From an uncultured Clostridium sp. (lineage in GTDB: Bacteria > Bacillota > Clostridia > Clostridiales > Clostridiaceae), in contig NZ_CAMTIG010000001.1 in the NCBI RefSeq assembly GCF_947072515.1, positions 1 to 64,000 of the forward strand: DNA of 64,000 bases, written 5' to 3'. The position numbers and the translations under genes are program-made. Within the stretch, counting starts at the first letter, position 1; each line of letters opens with the position of its first letter. This document shows, one piece after another, positions 9,078 to 17,978 of the stretch. The notes beneath the pieces are model-generated. The model was not told the DNA's origin, searched no databases, and saw only the letters and a program-made list of their open reading frames with translations.

Positions 9078-9677
9078 TTATAAATTATCTTTTAAAAATA
9101 TAACTATATCTTCTACTTGCTTTTGTGTTTTCATTAGTTCTGCATTATTATCAATTATTATATCTGATACTTCTTTTTTCTTCTCTAAAGACATTTGTGA
9201 ATTTATTCTATTTAGCGCATCATTATTCCCAAGCCTATCTCTAGCTTTAACTCTAGCTATCTGCGTTTGCACATTTGCACTTACTAAAATAATATAATCC
9301 ATTTCCTCATAAAGCCCTGTTTCTATAAGAGTTGGTGCATCTATTATTATTATCTTTTCTCCACTATTTTTAAATTCTCCAATTTCTTTATATATCTCAT
9401 CTTTTATATATGGCATTACGATACTTTCATATTTTATTCTTTGTTTAGGAAACTTAAAAATATGATTTCCAAATTCTTTACGTCTAAAATCGCCTCTCCA
9501 GTCAAAGAATCCTTCTCCAAATTCACTTCTTACTTTATTTAAAATTTCTGGATACTCATCTAAAACCTTTCTTGCAATAGTATCTGCATCTACTATTTTT
9601 ATACCATTCTCTCTAAAAAACCCTGAAACAGTTGATTTTCCTGTTCCTATACCACCTGTAAGCCCTACCTTAAGCAA
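9078..9677 (-). CDS. coaE: Dephospho-CoA kinase
   Basis: The 199-residue protein begins MLKVGLTGGIGTGKST, the P-loop of CoaE, with the family DADTIAR motif near residue 35 and a lid region later. It phosphorylates the ribose 3'-OH of dephospho-CoA in the last step of coenzyme A synthesis, in the cytoplasm. Start is TTG, with GAGG nine bases before it. The gene lies 14 bp after polA, the usual Firmicute polA-coaE pairing. Confidence 0.95.
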   Translation of the reverse strand: MLKVGLTGGIGTGKSTVSGFFRENGIKIVDADTIARKVLDEYPEILNKVRSEFGEGFFDWRGDFRRKEFGNHIFKFPKQRIKYESIVMPYIKDEIYKEIGEFKNSGEKIIIIDAPTLIETGLYEEMDYIILVSANVQTQIARVKARDRLGNNDALNRINSQMSLEKKKEVSDIIIDNNAELMKTQKQVEDIVIFLKDNL

Positions 9678-9691
9678 TCAAATCCACCTCT

Positions 9692-12280
9692 TTATTTTAA
9701 GTTATACCATGTAAATCCAGTATTTGAATCAACTTCTAATGGAACTTTTAATTCTAAAACATTTTCCATTTCATCTTTTACTAATTCCTTAACAGCTTCT
9801 AATTCACTCTGTTTTACATTTAATATAAGTTCATCATGAACTTGTAATATAAGTTTACTTTCTAAACCTTTTTCTTTTAATTTATTTTCAACATTTATCA
9901 TAGCTAGTTTTATAATATCTGCTGCACTTCCCTGAATAGGTGCATTCATTGCAAGTCTTTCCCCTAATGCTTTTACTATTCTATTTGATGATTTTATTTC
10001 TGGAATAAATCTTTTTCTATTTAATATAGTTTTACATATACCTGTTGCTTTTGCTTCTTCTACAACATTTGTAAGATACCCTTTAATTTTAGGATATCTA
10101 TTAAAGTAGATCTCCATATAATCACTAGCTTCTTTTTTAGTTATTTTTAAATCTTGAGCAAGTGAAAAATCACTCATTCCATAAACTATTCCAAAGTTTA
10201 CTGCTTTTGCTCTTGATCTCATAAGACTTGTAACTTCATTAACACTAACGTTAAATACTTCTGCTGCTGTTTTTGTATGAATATCACTATGATGCTTAAA
10301 TGCATCTATCATATTCTCATCTTCACTTATATGTGCTAAAACTCTAAGCTCTATTTGTGAATAATCTAGTGATAATAATATATCTCCTTCTACCTCTGGA
10401 ATAAATACCTTTCTTACTTCTCTTCCCATATCATATCTTATAGGAATATTTTGCAGGTTTGGCTCAGTACTAGATAATCTACCTGTTGTTGTGACAGTTT
10501 GATTAAAATTAGTATGAATCTTCCCATCAGTATCTATTAAGTTCTTTAATCCCTCAACGTAAGTTGAGTATATTTTACTTATTTGTCTATAGTAAATTAT
10601 TTTTTCTATTATTGGATGATCATCTTTTAACTTATTTAAAACATCTACATTTGTTGAATATCCTGTTTTAGTCTTTTTAATTACTCTTAAATCAAGTTTT
10701 TCAAAAAGGATTACTCCTAATTGTTTTGGAGAGTTTATATTGAATTTTTCTTCAGAAAGCTCATATATTTCACTTTCTGTTCTATCTAATTCGCCTTTAA
10801 ATTTAACTTGTAATTCATTTAATACTTCTTTATCTATTCTAAAACCTTCATTTTCCATATTTGCTAAGACAAATATTAATGGATGTTCTATATTATAATA
10901 AAGTTCTTCCATATTATCTTTTATTATTTTTTCTTTTAAATTCTTTTCTATAGCTTCTAAATATATTGATCCATTTAAAAGTATTTCTTCAGGATTTTCT
11001 CCCTTTACTTCTTCAAATATCGTAAATGCTGCAACCTTATCTATTGCATAATCGCCTCTTGAAGAATCTATAATATATGCTCCTATAGCCGTATCGAAGT
11101 TAAATCCTTTAATTTCGATTCCTTTAATTTTAAGAATTTTCACTAATGCTTTTCCATCATGAATTATTTTTTCAATATTTTCATTTTCAAAAAATTCTTT
11201 TAAAGTTTCTATTCCAACTTCTTTTATATCTATTTTAGTAACTTTATTTTTATTACCAAAATAAATATTATTTAAAGTTCTCTCTGAGTTTAATGGAGTA
11301 TGATTTTCTGAATATGAAATAAAGAATTTTTCTTCACTATTTAAAAATTCCTTTATCTCTTTTTCCTCTAATAATTGAACTACCTCTATTTCCTTTTCTT
11401 TTACATCTTCTTCTCCTACTAACTTAGTTATAGTATTTCTATTCATTCCAAGTTTCAGTAGCAGCTCTTTTGCTAATGTTTTATTATTTTCTTTTTCTCC
11501 ACGAACTGCTTCCATTATCCCTGTAATAGGTACATTTACTTCTATAGTAGCTAGTCTTTTACTGAATATTGCTTGTTCTCTATTTTCAGATAAATTTTCT
11601 TTTAGTTTTTTTCCCGATATATTTTCAATATTTTCAAGGACATTTTCAACTGATCCATAATCTTTTATAAGCTTAAATGCAGTTTTTTCTCCTACTCCTG
11701 GGACTCCTGGTATATTATCACTCTTATCTCCCATAAGTCCTTTAACATCTATAAATTGAGTTGGTGTAACTCCAAATTCTTCTATAAAAGATTCTTCATT
11801 ATATATAGCTACCTCTGAAACTCCTTTCTTAGTTATAACAACATTTATGTTCTTATCCGCTAATTGTAGTGCATCCTTATCTCCTGTAACTATAAATACT
11901 TCTATATTATTTCTTGCAGCTTCCTTTGCAATAGTTCCAATTAAGTCATCTGCTTCAAATCCTTCAAGTTCATAAGAATCTATTCCCAAATATTCAAAAA
12001 GTTCCTTTATAATAGGAAATTGTTCATATAGCTCTGGCGCCATCTTTTTTCTTCCAGCCTTATAATCTTTATATTCTTTATGTCTAAATGTTGGAGCCTT
12101 CTTATCAAATGTTGCAATTATATAATTTGGCTTTATATCTTCTTTCATTTTAATTAACATATTTACAAAACCATATATAGCATTTGTATGTATTCCTTCG
12201 CTATTAGTTAAAGTTTGTGGAATTGCAAAAAATGCTCTATTCATAAGTGCGTTTGAATCTAAAATTAATAATCTTTCCAT
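9692..12280 (-). CDS. polA: DNA polymerase I
   Basis: The 862-residue protein carries a 5'-3' exonuclease domain (about 1-290: LDSNALMNRAFFA, GFEADDLIGT, GDKSDNIPGVPGVGEKTA), a middle 3'-5' exonuclease fold (about 300-470) and a family A polymerase domain with DYSQIELRVLAHIS and QVHDELIL. In the middle domain the DxE metal ligands of E. coli proofreading are not seen (FFISYSENHTPLN instead), so this enzyme probably lacks proofreading, as in Bacillus and Thermus homologues. It fills gaps and removes RNA primers. First gene of a unit with coaE. Confidence 0.97.
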   Translation of the reverse strand: MERLLILDSNALMNRAFFAIPQTLTNSEGIHTNAIYGFVNMLIKMKEDIKPNYIIATFDKKAPTFRHKEYKDYKAGRKKMAPELYEQFPIIKELFEYLGIDSYELEGFEADDLIGTIAKEAARNNIEVFIVTGDKDALQLADKNINVVITKKGVSEVAIYNEESFIEEFGVTPTQFIDVKGLMGDKSDNIPGVPGVGEKTAFKLIKDYGSVENVLENIENISGKKLKENLSENREQAIFSKRLATIEVNVPITGIMEAVRGEKENNKTLAKELLLKLGMNRNTITKLVGEEDVKEKEIEVVQLLEEKEIKEFLNSEEKFFISYSENHTPLNSERTLNNIYFGNKNKVTKIDIKEVGIETLKEFFENENIEKIIHDGKALVKILKIKGIEIKGFNFDTAIGAYIIDSSRGDYAIDKVAAFTIFEEVKGENPEEILLNGSIYLEAIEKNLKEKIIKDNMEELYYNIEHPLIFVLANMENEGFRIDKEVLNELQVKFKGELDRTESEIYELSEEKFNINSPKQLGVILFEKLDLRVIKKTKTGYSTNVDVLNKLKDDHPIIEKIIYYRQISKIYSTYVEGLKNLIDTDGKIHTNFNQTVTTTGRLSSTEPNLQNIPIRYDMGREVRKVFIPEVEGDILLSLDYSQIELRVLAHISEDENMIDAFKHHSDIHTKTAAEVFNVSVNEVTSLMRSRAKAVNFGIVYGMSDFSLAQDLKITKKEASDYMEIYFNRYPKIKGYLTNVVEEAKATGICKTILNRKRFIPEIKSSNRIVKALGERLAMNAPIQGSAADIIKLAMINVENKLKEKGLESKLILQVHDELILNVKQSELEAVKELVKDEMENVLELKVPLEVDSNTGFTWYNLK

Positions 12281-12362
12281 CTTATCCTCCAGTATTGTTT
12301 TCTCTTTTAATAATTATATCATTATATAACTAAATTTAGTAATTACCTTTTAGTAATTCTTC

Positions 12363-13280
12363 TTAGAATATAGTTAAATCTAACTCTCTAGATATATCTT
12401 TTAAAAGCTCTATACCTGCTATACTATTTCCCTTTTCATCTAATGCTGGTCCATATACTCCAATACCCATTCTTTTCGGTACTGCACCTAATATTCCTCC
12501 TCCAACACCACTTTTAGCTGGAATTCCTATTTTTACAGCAAATTCTCCTGAAGCATCATACATACCACAAGTTACCATTATAGTTTTAACAACTCTACAT
12601 ATATCCTTTTCTATAACTCTCTCCCCACTCCATGGTAATATTCCATCATTAGCAAGAACTGCTCCAAACCTTGCTAAATCTCTTGCTGTTGCTCGTATAG
12701 AACACTGTTTAAAATAAATATCTAGAACTTCCTCAATTTCACCATTTAAAATTCCATTTCCTTTCATAAAATATGCTAATGCTCTATTTCTATCCCCAGT
12801 TTCTTTTTCTGATATGTATACTTCTTCATCTATAGTTATGTTATTGTTATTTGTAACCTTTTTTATAAATTCTATTATTTTTCTAAATTTCTCTTCTTCA
12901 TCATTTCCAGTTATCAATGATGTTGTCATTATAGCTCCCGCATTAATCATTGGATTATAGGGTCTTTTAGTATCTTTAGTTTCTAAATTTACTATTGAAT
13001 TAAACCCTTCCCCTGTTGGTTCTACATTTACCTTCTCTAATACTTTCTTATATCCATTATCTTCAATTGCTAAAATCAAACTTACTACTTTTGAAATACT
13101 CTGTATAGTAAATAATTTATCGCATTCTCCTGCACAAAATTCTCTTCCATCTAATTTCATTATAGCAATCCCTAAATCTTTTTTATCTGCTTTTAAAAGA
13201 GCAGGTATATATGATGCTAAATTTCCTTTTTCACCATAAACTTTATTCTTTTCTATTAATTCTTTTAATAGTTTATTCAA
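12363..13280 (-). CDS. glsA: Glutaminase
   Basis: The 305-residue protein is a complete glutaminase of the serine-dependent beta-lactamase-like family. The catalytic SxxK is seen in QSISKV (Ser about 61, Lys about 64), followed by NPMINAGAI and the glycine-rich IPAKSGVGGGI. It hydrolyses glutamine to glutamate and ammonia in the cytoplasm. The released ammonia can buffer acid and the glutamate can feed the decarboxylase encoded at 61.2 kb. It is divergent from the M29 aminopeptidase and lies 83 bp upstream of polA. Confidence 0.95.
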   Translation of the reverse strand: MNKLLKELIEKNKVYGEKGNLASYIPALLKADKKDLGIAIMKLDGREFCAGECDKLFTIQSISKVVSLILAIEDNGYKKVLEKVNVEPTGEGFNSIVNLETKDTKRPYNPMINAGAIMTTSLITGNDEEEKFRKIIEFIKKVTNNNNITIDEEVYISEKETGDRNRALAYFMKGNGILNGEIEEVLDIYFKQCSIRATARDLARFGAVLANDGILPWSGERVIEKDICRVVKTIMVTCGMYDASGEFAVKIGIPAKSGVGGGILGAVPKRMGIGVYGPALDEKGNSIAGIELLKDISRELDLTIF

Positions 13281-13453
13281 ATTGTACCACCCCTAACCTT
13301 ATATTTTTAGCCTTATATTTTAGTAAATCTATTATATTACTTATTATCTATGCATACAATAAATATGTTTTCAATATATTAAAATTTTCCTACTCCTAGT
13401 CTATAGCTTATATGTTAAAATAGTAATAATAACTAAATTTGGAGGTACAATTT

Positions 13454-14692
13454 ATGATTAAAGATTTTAACTTAATGTTAGAAAAATATGCAGAGCTAAT
13501 TGTAAAAAAAGGACTTAATATTCAAAAAGATGGTCTTTTATTTATAAATTCACCAATTGAATGTGCAGAATTTTCTAGAATGATTTCAGAGAAAGCTTTT
13601 AAAATAGGAGCTAAAGATGTCTATATAAATTATGGAGATGAGAATTTTTCAAAAATCAAATTTGAAAATGCATCTATTGAAACATTACAAGAAGTTCCAA
13701 GCTTTGAAGTAGAAAAATATTTATATTATCAAAGAAAGGGAGCATCATTCCTTTCAATTTCAGCTAGCAATCCTGAACTTTTAAAAGATATTGATTCAAA
13801 AAAAGTTTCTGCTGCATCTGCAAGTAGAAGTATTGCTTTAAAAGAATATTACGAAAAAGTTATGAATAATGAAAATGCTTGGTGTGTAGTATCAATACCA
13901 TCAAAAGCATGGGCTAGAAAAGTTTTCTCAACTCTTTCAGAAGATGAAGCAGTTGATGCTTTATGGGAAACTATTTTTAAAATAGTTAGAGTAGATTTAG
14001 AAAACCCTGTTGATGCTTGGGCAAAACATTCAAACAGCTTAAAAGAAAACATCAAATTTTTCGAAAAATATAATTTTAAAACTTTAAAATATAAAAACTC
14101 TTTAGGAACTGATTTAGAAATCGAATTGCCTAAAGATCATATTTGGTGTGGTGGTTCTGATGTTACATCTTCTGGTGTTGAATTTATAGCAAATATCCCA
14201 ACAGAAGAAATCTTCACTTTACCACTAAAAACTGGTGTTAATGGAATAGTTTACTCAACTAAACCTTTAAACCACAATGGAACTTTAATTAATGAATTCT
14301 CTCTTACTTTTAAAGATGGTAGAATTGTTGATTTTACAGCAAAAGAAGGCTATGATGCATTAAAAGAACTTATCGAAACTGATGAAGGTTCACATTACTT
14401 AGGTGAAGTTGCATTAGTTCCATATGATTCACCAATTTCAAACTCAAATATTTTATTCTACAATACTTTATTTGATGAAAATGCTTCTTGTCATTTAGCT
14501 ATTGGAAGAGCTTATGGTAGTTGTATTAAAGGTGGAGAAACTATGTCTGATGAAGAACTTGAAGCAAACGGAGTTAATGATTCATTAAACCATGTTGACT
14601 TTATGGTAGGTTCTAAAGACTTAAATATAGTTGGATATACTTATGATGGTGTAGAAGTTCAAGTATTTAAAGATGGAAACTTTGCATTTTAA
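13454..14692 (+). CDS. M29 family aminopeptidase
   Basis: The protein has 412 residues from the preferred ATG (MIKDFNLMLEKYAEL). The track starts at a TTG that overlaps the GGAGG, which sits eight bases before the ATG. It matches the M29 AmpS/AmpT/PepS metallopeptidases, with family segments such as SVLP-type substrate-pocket loops read as FTLPLKTGVNGIVYSTKPL, and IGRAYGSCIKGGE near the end. These cytoplasmic two-metal enzymes remove N-terminal residues from peptides. It is one of very few plus-strand genes, single, and ends at a bidirectional terminator. Confidence 0.9.
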   Translation: MIKDFNLMLEKYAELIVKKGLNIQKDGLLFINSPIECAEFSRMISEKAFKIGAKDVYINYGDENFSKIKFENASIETLQEVPSFEVEKYLYYQRKGASFLSISASNPELLKDIDSKKVSAASASRSIALKEYYEKVMNNENAWCVVSIPSKAWARKVFSTLSEDEAVDALWETIFKIVRVDLENPVDAWAKHSNSLKENIKFFEKYNFKTLKYKNSLGTDLEIELPKDHIWCGGSDVTSSGVEFIANIPTEEIFTLPLKTGVNGIVYSTKPLNHNGTLINEFSLTFKDGRIVDFTAKEGYDALKELIETDEGSHYLGEVALVPYDSPISNSNILFYNTLFDENASCHLAIGRAYGSCIKGGETMSDEELEANGVNDSLNHVDFMVGSKDLNIVGYTYDGVEVQVFKDGNFAF

Positions 14693-14720
14693 TAGTTAAT
14701 CTCTATACCTTTTCATATTA

Positions 14721-14756
14721 AAAAGATGATTTCTAAATTAATAGAAATCATCTTTT
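14721..14756. terminator. Bidirectional terminator between convergent genes
   Basis: A perfect 15-bp stem (AAAAGATGATTTCTA and complement) with a 6-base loop lies between the aminopeptidase and DUF3284 genes. T-rich ends on both strands allow use in both directions. Confidence 0.85.
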
Positions 14757-14770
14757 ATTATTTAAATATT

Positions 14771-15322
14771 TTATTCTTCTGATTTATTTTCTTCATGAAC
14801 CTCTTCTATATTCACATCTTTAGCATCATCTATTTCTTCTGATTTTTCATCAATTAACTCTTCTTTATTTTTTGGTTGAGCCTTAGAAACCTTGTCTTTA
14901 TAATCCTCAATTTCCTTTTCTAATGAATCAATAAATACTCCAAATCTTCTTCTAACAGTACGTTTAAATAACACTGTTTGAATTATTGTATTCATAAATT
15001 GAAAAGCTCCTGGAGTATCTTGAATTTCTTCTGAGCTTAGTTTTGTTGAGGATTCATCTATTTTTTCTAATGTATATGTAGAAACATATACCATTTTATC
15101 TGTACTACTTGTTATTTGATATAACTCATTTTCTTTATAATCAGTTATCTCTATTCTCATAGTTGCAGTTTTAGCTGAATATGCACCAACCTTTTTTGTT
15201 ACACCACAACCTATAGGATTTTTTTCATTAAATTTCGGAAAATCCCTTTTTGCTGTTCGTATAAAAACTTTAAAAACCTCTTCTACTGGATAATCTATAA
15301 CTGTTGAATTCTTAAATCCCAC
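14771..15322 (-). CDS. DUF3284 (SRPBCC-like) protein of a PTS locus
   Basis: The 183-residue protein has an SRPBCC/START-like fold pattern in residues 1-140 (MGFKNSTVIDYPVEEVF at the start, RRRFGVFIDSLEKEIEDYK at the end) and an acidic, low-complexity tail rich in Glu, Asp and Lys. The pattern matches DUF3284, whose members are often encoded beside lactose/cellobiose-type PTS permeases. Function is unknown. It follows the IIC gene after 185 bp that include a terminator, so it may be transcribed separately or by readthrough. Confidence 0.7.
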   Translation of the reverse strand: MGFKNSTVIDYPVEEVFKVFIRTAKRDFPKFNEKNPIGCGVTKKVGAYSAKTATMRIEITDYKENELYQITSSTDKMVYVSTYTLEKIDESSTKLSSEEIQDTPGAFQFMNTIIQTVLFKRTVRRRFGVFIDSLEKEIEDYKDKVSKAQPKNKEELIDEKSEEIDDAKDVNIEEVHEENKSEE

Positions 15323-15464
15323 TTTTTTTTCCTCCCCATATAAACTTAATAAATATATTTTACCATAATAATGAATCTATTTCTTATAATTTTTCCTTTT
15401 TTCTCTAAACTCTCCTCATGTATTACTTCTTTAAATTTAATATATCATTAATCTACATATAAAA

Positions 15465-15487
15465 AGAGGATGCCTAAAGCACCCTCT
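15465..15487 (-). terminator. Intrinsic terminator after PTS IIC gene
   Basis: On the minus strand AGAGGGTGC pairs with GCATCCTCT (one G-U pair) and is followed by TTTTTAT. Confidence 0.8.
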
Positions 15488-15507
15488 ATAAATTCTTTTT
15501 AATTTAA

Positions 15508-16860
15508 TTAGTCTTCAATACCCATTTTGTTTGCTGCAATTACGAATGGAGTCCAGATTAATACTGAAAGAAGTAATAATGCTGCTGCAAGTATACCTGC
15601 TCTTATATCTCCATTTGTTGCTAATACTGCATGGAACACTGGTGGTGTAACCCATGGAAGTGAAGCACTAATTTTAGATACCAATCCCGCTTCTGTTGCC
15701 AGATATGCTAACACTATACAAACTGATGGTGTTAATACGAATGGTATAAAGTAAATTGGATTTAATACTAATGGTAAACCGAATATAACTGGTTCATTAA
15801 TATTGAAGCATCCTGGAGCTATAGCTAATTTAGCAAGCTCTCTATTTTCTTGTCTCTTAGAGAAGATGAATATAGCAATTAATAATGCTAAAGTTCCTCC
15901 AGATCCTCCTGGCATAGCGTATACGTCAACAAAGTTTCTTGTTAAAGTATTTACTGCTTCTCCTCCAGCTGTTACTGCATCAATGTTTGCATTTAACGCT
16001 GGTGTATACATTGTATTTAAAGCTGGTTCTACCATGTTTAATCCATGTAATCCAAAGAACCATAATAATTGCGATAATAAAATTAAGAAAACATAAGTGA
16101 ATGGTGATTGTCCAAGTTGAACTAATGGATCTTGAATTGTTTTTTCTATAATTGCTTTAAAGTCCATACCTGCAAGGTTCATACTTAATGAGTGTACTAA
16201 ACCTGCTAAAGCGATTACAACTAATGCTGGTATAACAGCTGCAAATGCTTTTGATACTGCTGGTGGTACTTGTTCAGGCATTCTAATAACGATACCCTTT
16301 TTAGTAAGTTTAACAAAAATCCATCCACCAATTAATGCTACAAGCATAGCAGTAAACATAGCAGTTGAGTTAAACGAACCAACACTAATCATTCCCCATC
16401 TGTCAGACATTACTGCTTCTGCACCTTCTGGAGCAATATTAATTGCAACAGTATCTGGTACCATTGTTAGGAAAGCTCCTAAACAAACTAAAGCTGTTGC
16501 AAATGGATCAACCTCTTCTATTCTTCCATATGCATAAGCAATAGCTATAACTAAGAAAATAGAAGTTAATGCTATAGTACCCCACCACATATTTCCAAGT
16601 ATTGGTTGAATATACTTAGTTAAAAATGGTTGAATATTTTGTGCATATGCATCAATTTTGTTTAATTTTTCACCGAAAACCGATGTGTCTCTTACAAGTG
16701 CGTTTAAAACTAATGATCCCATAGCCCCAGCCATAGCAATCGGTAATGTTGATATAAATCCGTCTCTTAAAGCAGATAACTGCTTTTGTCTTCCTAGCTT
16801 TTCTGCAATTGGCATAAGAAATTTTTCTAAGCCTGCAGCTAGTTTGTCCATAAATTTCAT
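15508..16860 (-). CDS. PTS lactose/cellobiose-family IIC permease
   Basis: The 450-residue protein opens with the IIC signature LEKFLMPIAEKLGRQKQLSALRDGF (quoted in part) and has about ten membrane segments with the IIC loop WFFGLHGLNMVEPALN and GSGGTLALLIA. It belongs to the CelB-type EIIC family, which moves a phosphorylated-on-entry beta-glucoside, chitobiose or lactose. No IIA and no normal IIB is nearby; the adjacent IIB-like protein lacks the catalytic cysteine. Start ATG follows GGGGG. The sugar is unknown and a non-transport, sensory role is possible. Confidence 0.9.
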   Translation of the reverse strand: MKFMDKLAAGLEKFLMPIAEKLGRQKQLSALRDGFISTLPIAMAGAMGSLVLNALVRDTSVFGEKLNKIDAYAQNIQPFLTKYIQPILGNMWWGTIALTSIFLVIAIAYAYGRIEEVDPFATALVCLGAFLTMVPDTVAINIAPEGAEAVMSDRWGMISVGSFNSTAMFTAMLVALIGGWIFVKLTKKGIVIRMPEQVPPAVSKAFAAVIPALVVIALAGLVHSLSMNLAGMDFKAIIEKTIQDPLVQLGQSPFTYVFLILLSQLLWFFGLHGLNMVEPALNTMYTPALNANIDAVTAGGEAVNTLTRNFVDVYAMPGGSGGTLALLIAIFIFSKRQENRELAKLAIAPGCFNINEPVIFGLPLVLNPIYFIPFVLTPSVCIVLAYLATEAGLVSKISASLPWVTPPVFHAVLATNGDIRAGILAAALLLLSVLIWTPFVIAANKMGIED

Positions 16861-16982
16861 TTTAGTTCCCCCTTATATATTTAATTTATATATGATATTT
16901 TTCATTTCTTTTCACACCCCTGATTAAAGAATGAAAAACAGACATACCAAATTTAAACTTTACCATAGTTATAATTCTTTTT

Positions 16983-17291
16983 TTAATTTATAAAATCTAA
17001 CTCTAGTAGCTTGCCACTTAAAAGATAAAACATTGCAAATAATTTTTTTATTCCTTTAAGCTTTATTCCACAAACTAATCTAACAGTTTGATTTTTCCTT
17101 ATATTTATGTTTAAATTATTGCTTTTAGCATTAATAACTTTTATATATATTTCATGATGTCCTTCTTCAAGTTTTAAAACTTTCCTTTTATCATCACTTA
17201 TAAAATTGACCTTATTCCCATCTACATAAATCCCATAATCTAAAAAGTTTAAGACATTTTCTCCTGGTCTTGATAAAATAACATCTCCCAT
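16983..17291 (-). CDS. Small PEGA-like protein inside PTS cluster
   Basis: The 102-residue protein has no signal peptide. Its middle (YVDGNKVNF, LKLEEGHHEIYIKVI) looks like a PEGA or related beta-sandwich repeat, normally an extracellular surface module. The start is 2 bp after the IIB-like gene and lacks a clear ribosome binding site, so translation is probably coupled. It is followed by 122 bp and the IIC gene. I do not recognise a named family; placement between a IIB-like and a IIC gene is unusual. Confidence 0.5.
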   Translation of the reverse strand: MGDVILSRPGENVLNFLDYGIYVDGNKVNFISDDKRKVLKLEEGHHEIYIKVINAKSNNLNINIRKNQTVRLVCGIKLKGIKKLFAMFYLLSGKLLELDFIN

Positions 17292-17293
17292 GC

Positions 17294-17605
17294 TTATTTT
17301 AAATGTGGTTCTATTTGTGGCATTATTTTAGCCATATTTTTCAATCCAAAATCTACTGGTTTTAATGTTATATACGGTACTTTTATACTGTCTAATTCTT
17401 CTTTAATTTTTTTCTCTACTAACATTAATTCTGGCGCTATTATCACAACTGCAATATCTTTATTTGAAAGTACTTCTTCCATTTCTGTACCTAATGCAAA
17501 AATCCATTCTATTGGAATATTATTTTTTTCTGTATGAGCTACTGCAACTCTTTCAAAGGCCTTAGCTTGTCCTGTTCCTTTTGATAAAACCAATACTTTA
17601 TTCAT
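17294..17605 (-). CDS. PTS IIB-like protein lacking the phosphorylated cysteine
   Basis: The 103-residue protein has the size and fold pattern of lactose/cellobiose PTS IIB: MNKVLVLSKGTGQAKAFERV at the N-terminus, IAVVIIAPELMLVEKKI in the middle and ITLKPVDFGLKNMAKIMPQI at the end. In active IIB proteins the first loop has a cysteine that carries the phosphate (CxxGMST); here it reads LSKGTGQ and the whole protein contains no cysteine. It cannot act by the normal phosphocysteine route. First gene of a cluster with a PEGA-like protein and IIC, so a regulatory or structural role is inferred. Confidence 0.7.
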   Translation of the reverse strand: MNKVLVLSKGTGQAKAFERVAVAHTEKNNIPIEWIFALGTEMEEVLSNKDIAVVIIAPELMLVEKKIKEELDSIKVPYITLKPVDFGLKNMAKIMPQIEPHLK

Positions 17606-17925
17606 ACTTTCATCTCCTCTATTCTTCTTATTAAAATTATATTAACCTAAACTTAGTAATATGAATATTTTTTAATTTTTCTTAGACAAATGTATTATAT
17701 TTTCCTTTTATGTATATGTTGATTTAAAATAATATTCTATTTACTTTTAAGTCTTTTTTTGGTTACAGTTTGTTTACATTTTTATTTTATTATATTTTTA
17801 TCTCAATGTAAACATTTTTATTGAATTTTTTTGAATTTTTTTATTTTAATGTATTTTAACCCATTTTGCTCTACATAAACCACTTATATCTATTTAATGT
17901 TAAATATTTTCATCTCACAATAATA
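17606..17925. other. AT-rich intergenic region with an inverted-repeat pair
   Basis: No gene is seen in these 320 bp. A 10-bp inverted repeat, TGTTTACATT at 17771-17780 and AATGTAAACA at 17805-17814, is separated by 24 bp. It lies 165-210 bp upstream of the IIB-like start and could be a paired operator for that cluster. A -10-like TATAAT is present on the minus strand at 17636-17641 but has a poor -35. Confidence 0.4.
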
Positions 17926-17970
17926 AAAATCCCTTTAACTTTCATTATTACTAATAGTTAAAGGGATTTT
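17926..17970 (-). terminator. Intrinsic terminator after icd
   Basis: A perfect 15-bp stem (AAAATCCCTTTAACT and complement) with a 15-base loop is followed on the minus strand by TTTTATT. Confidence 0.85.
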
Positions 17971-17978
17971 TTTATTTT

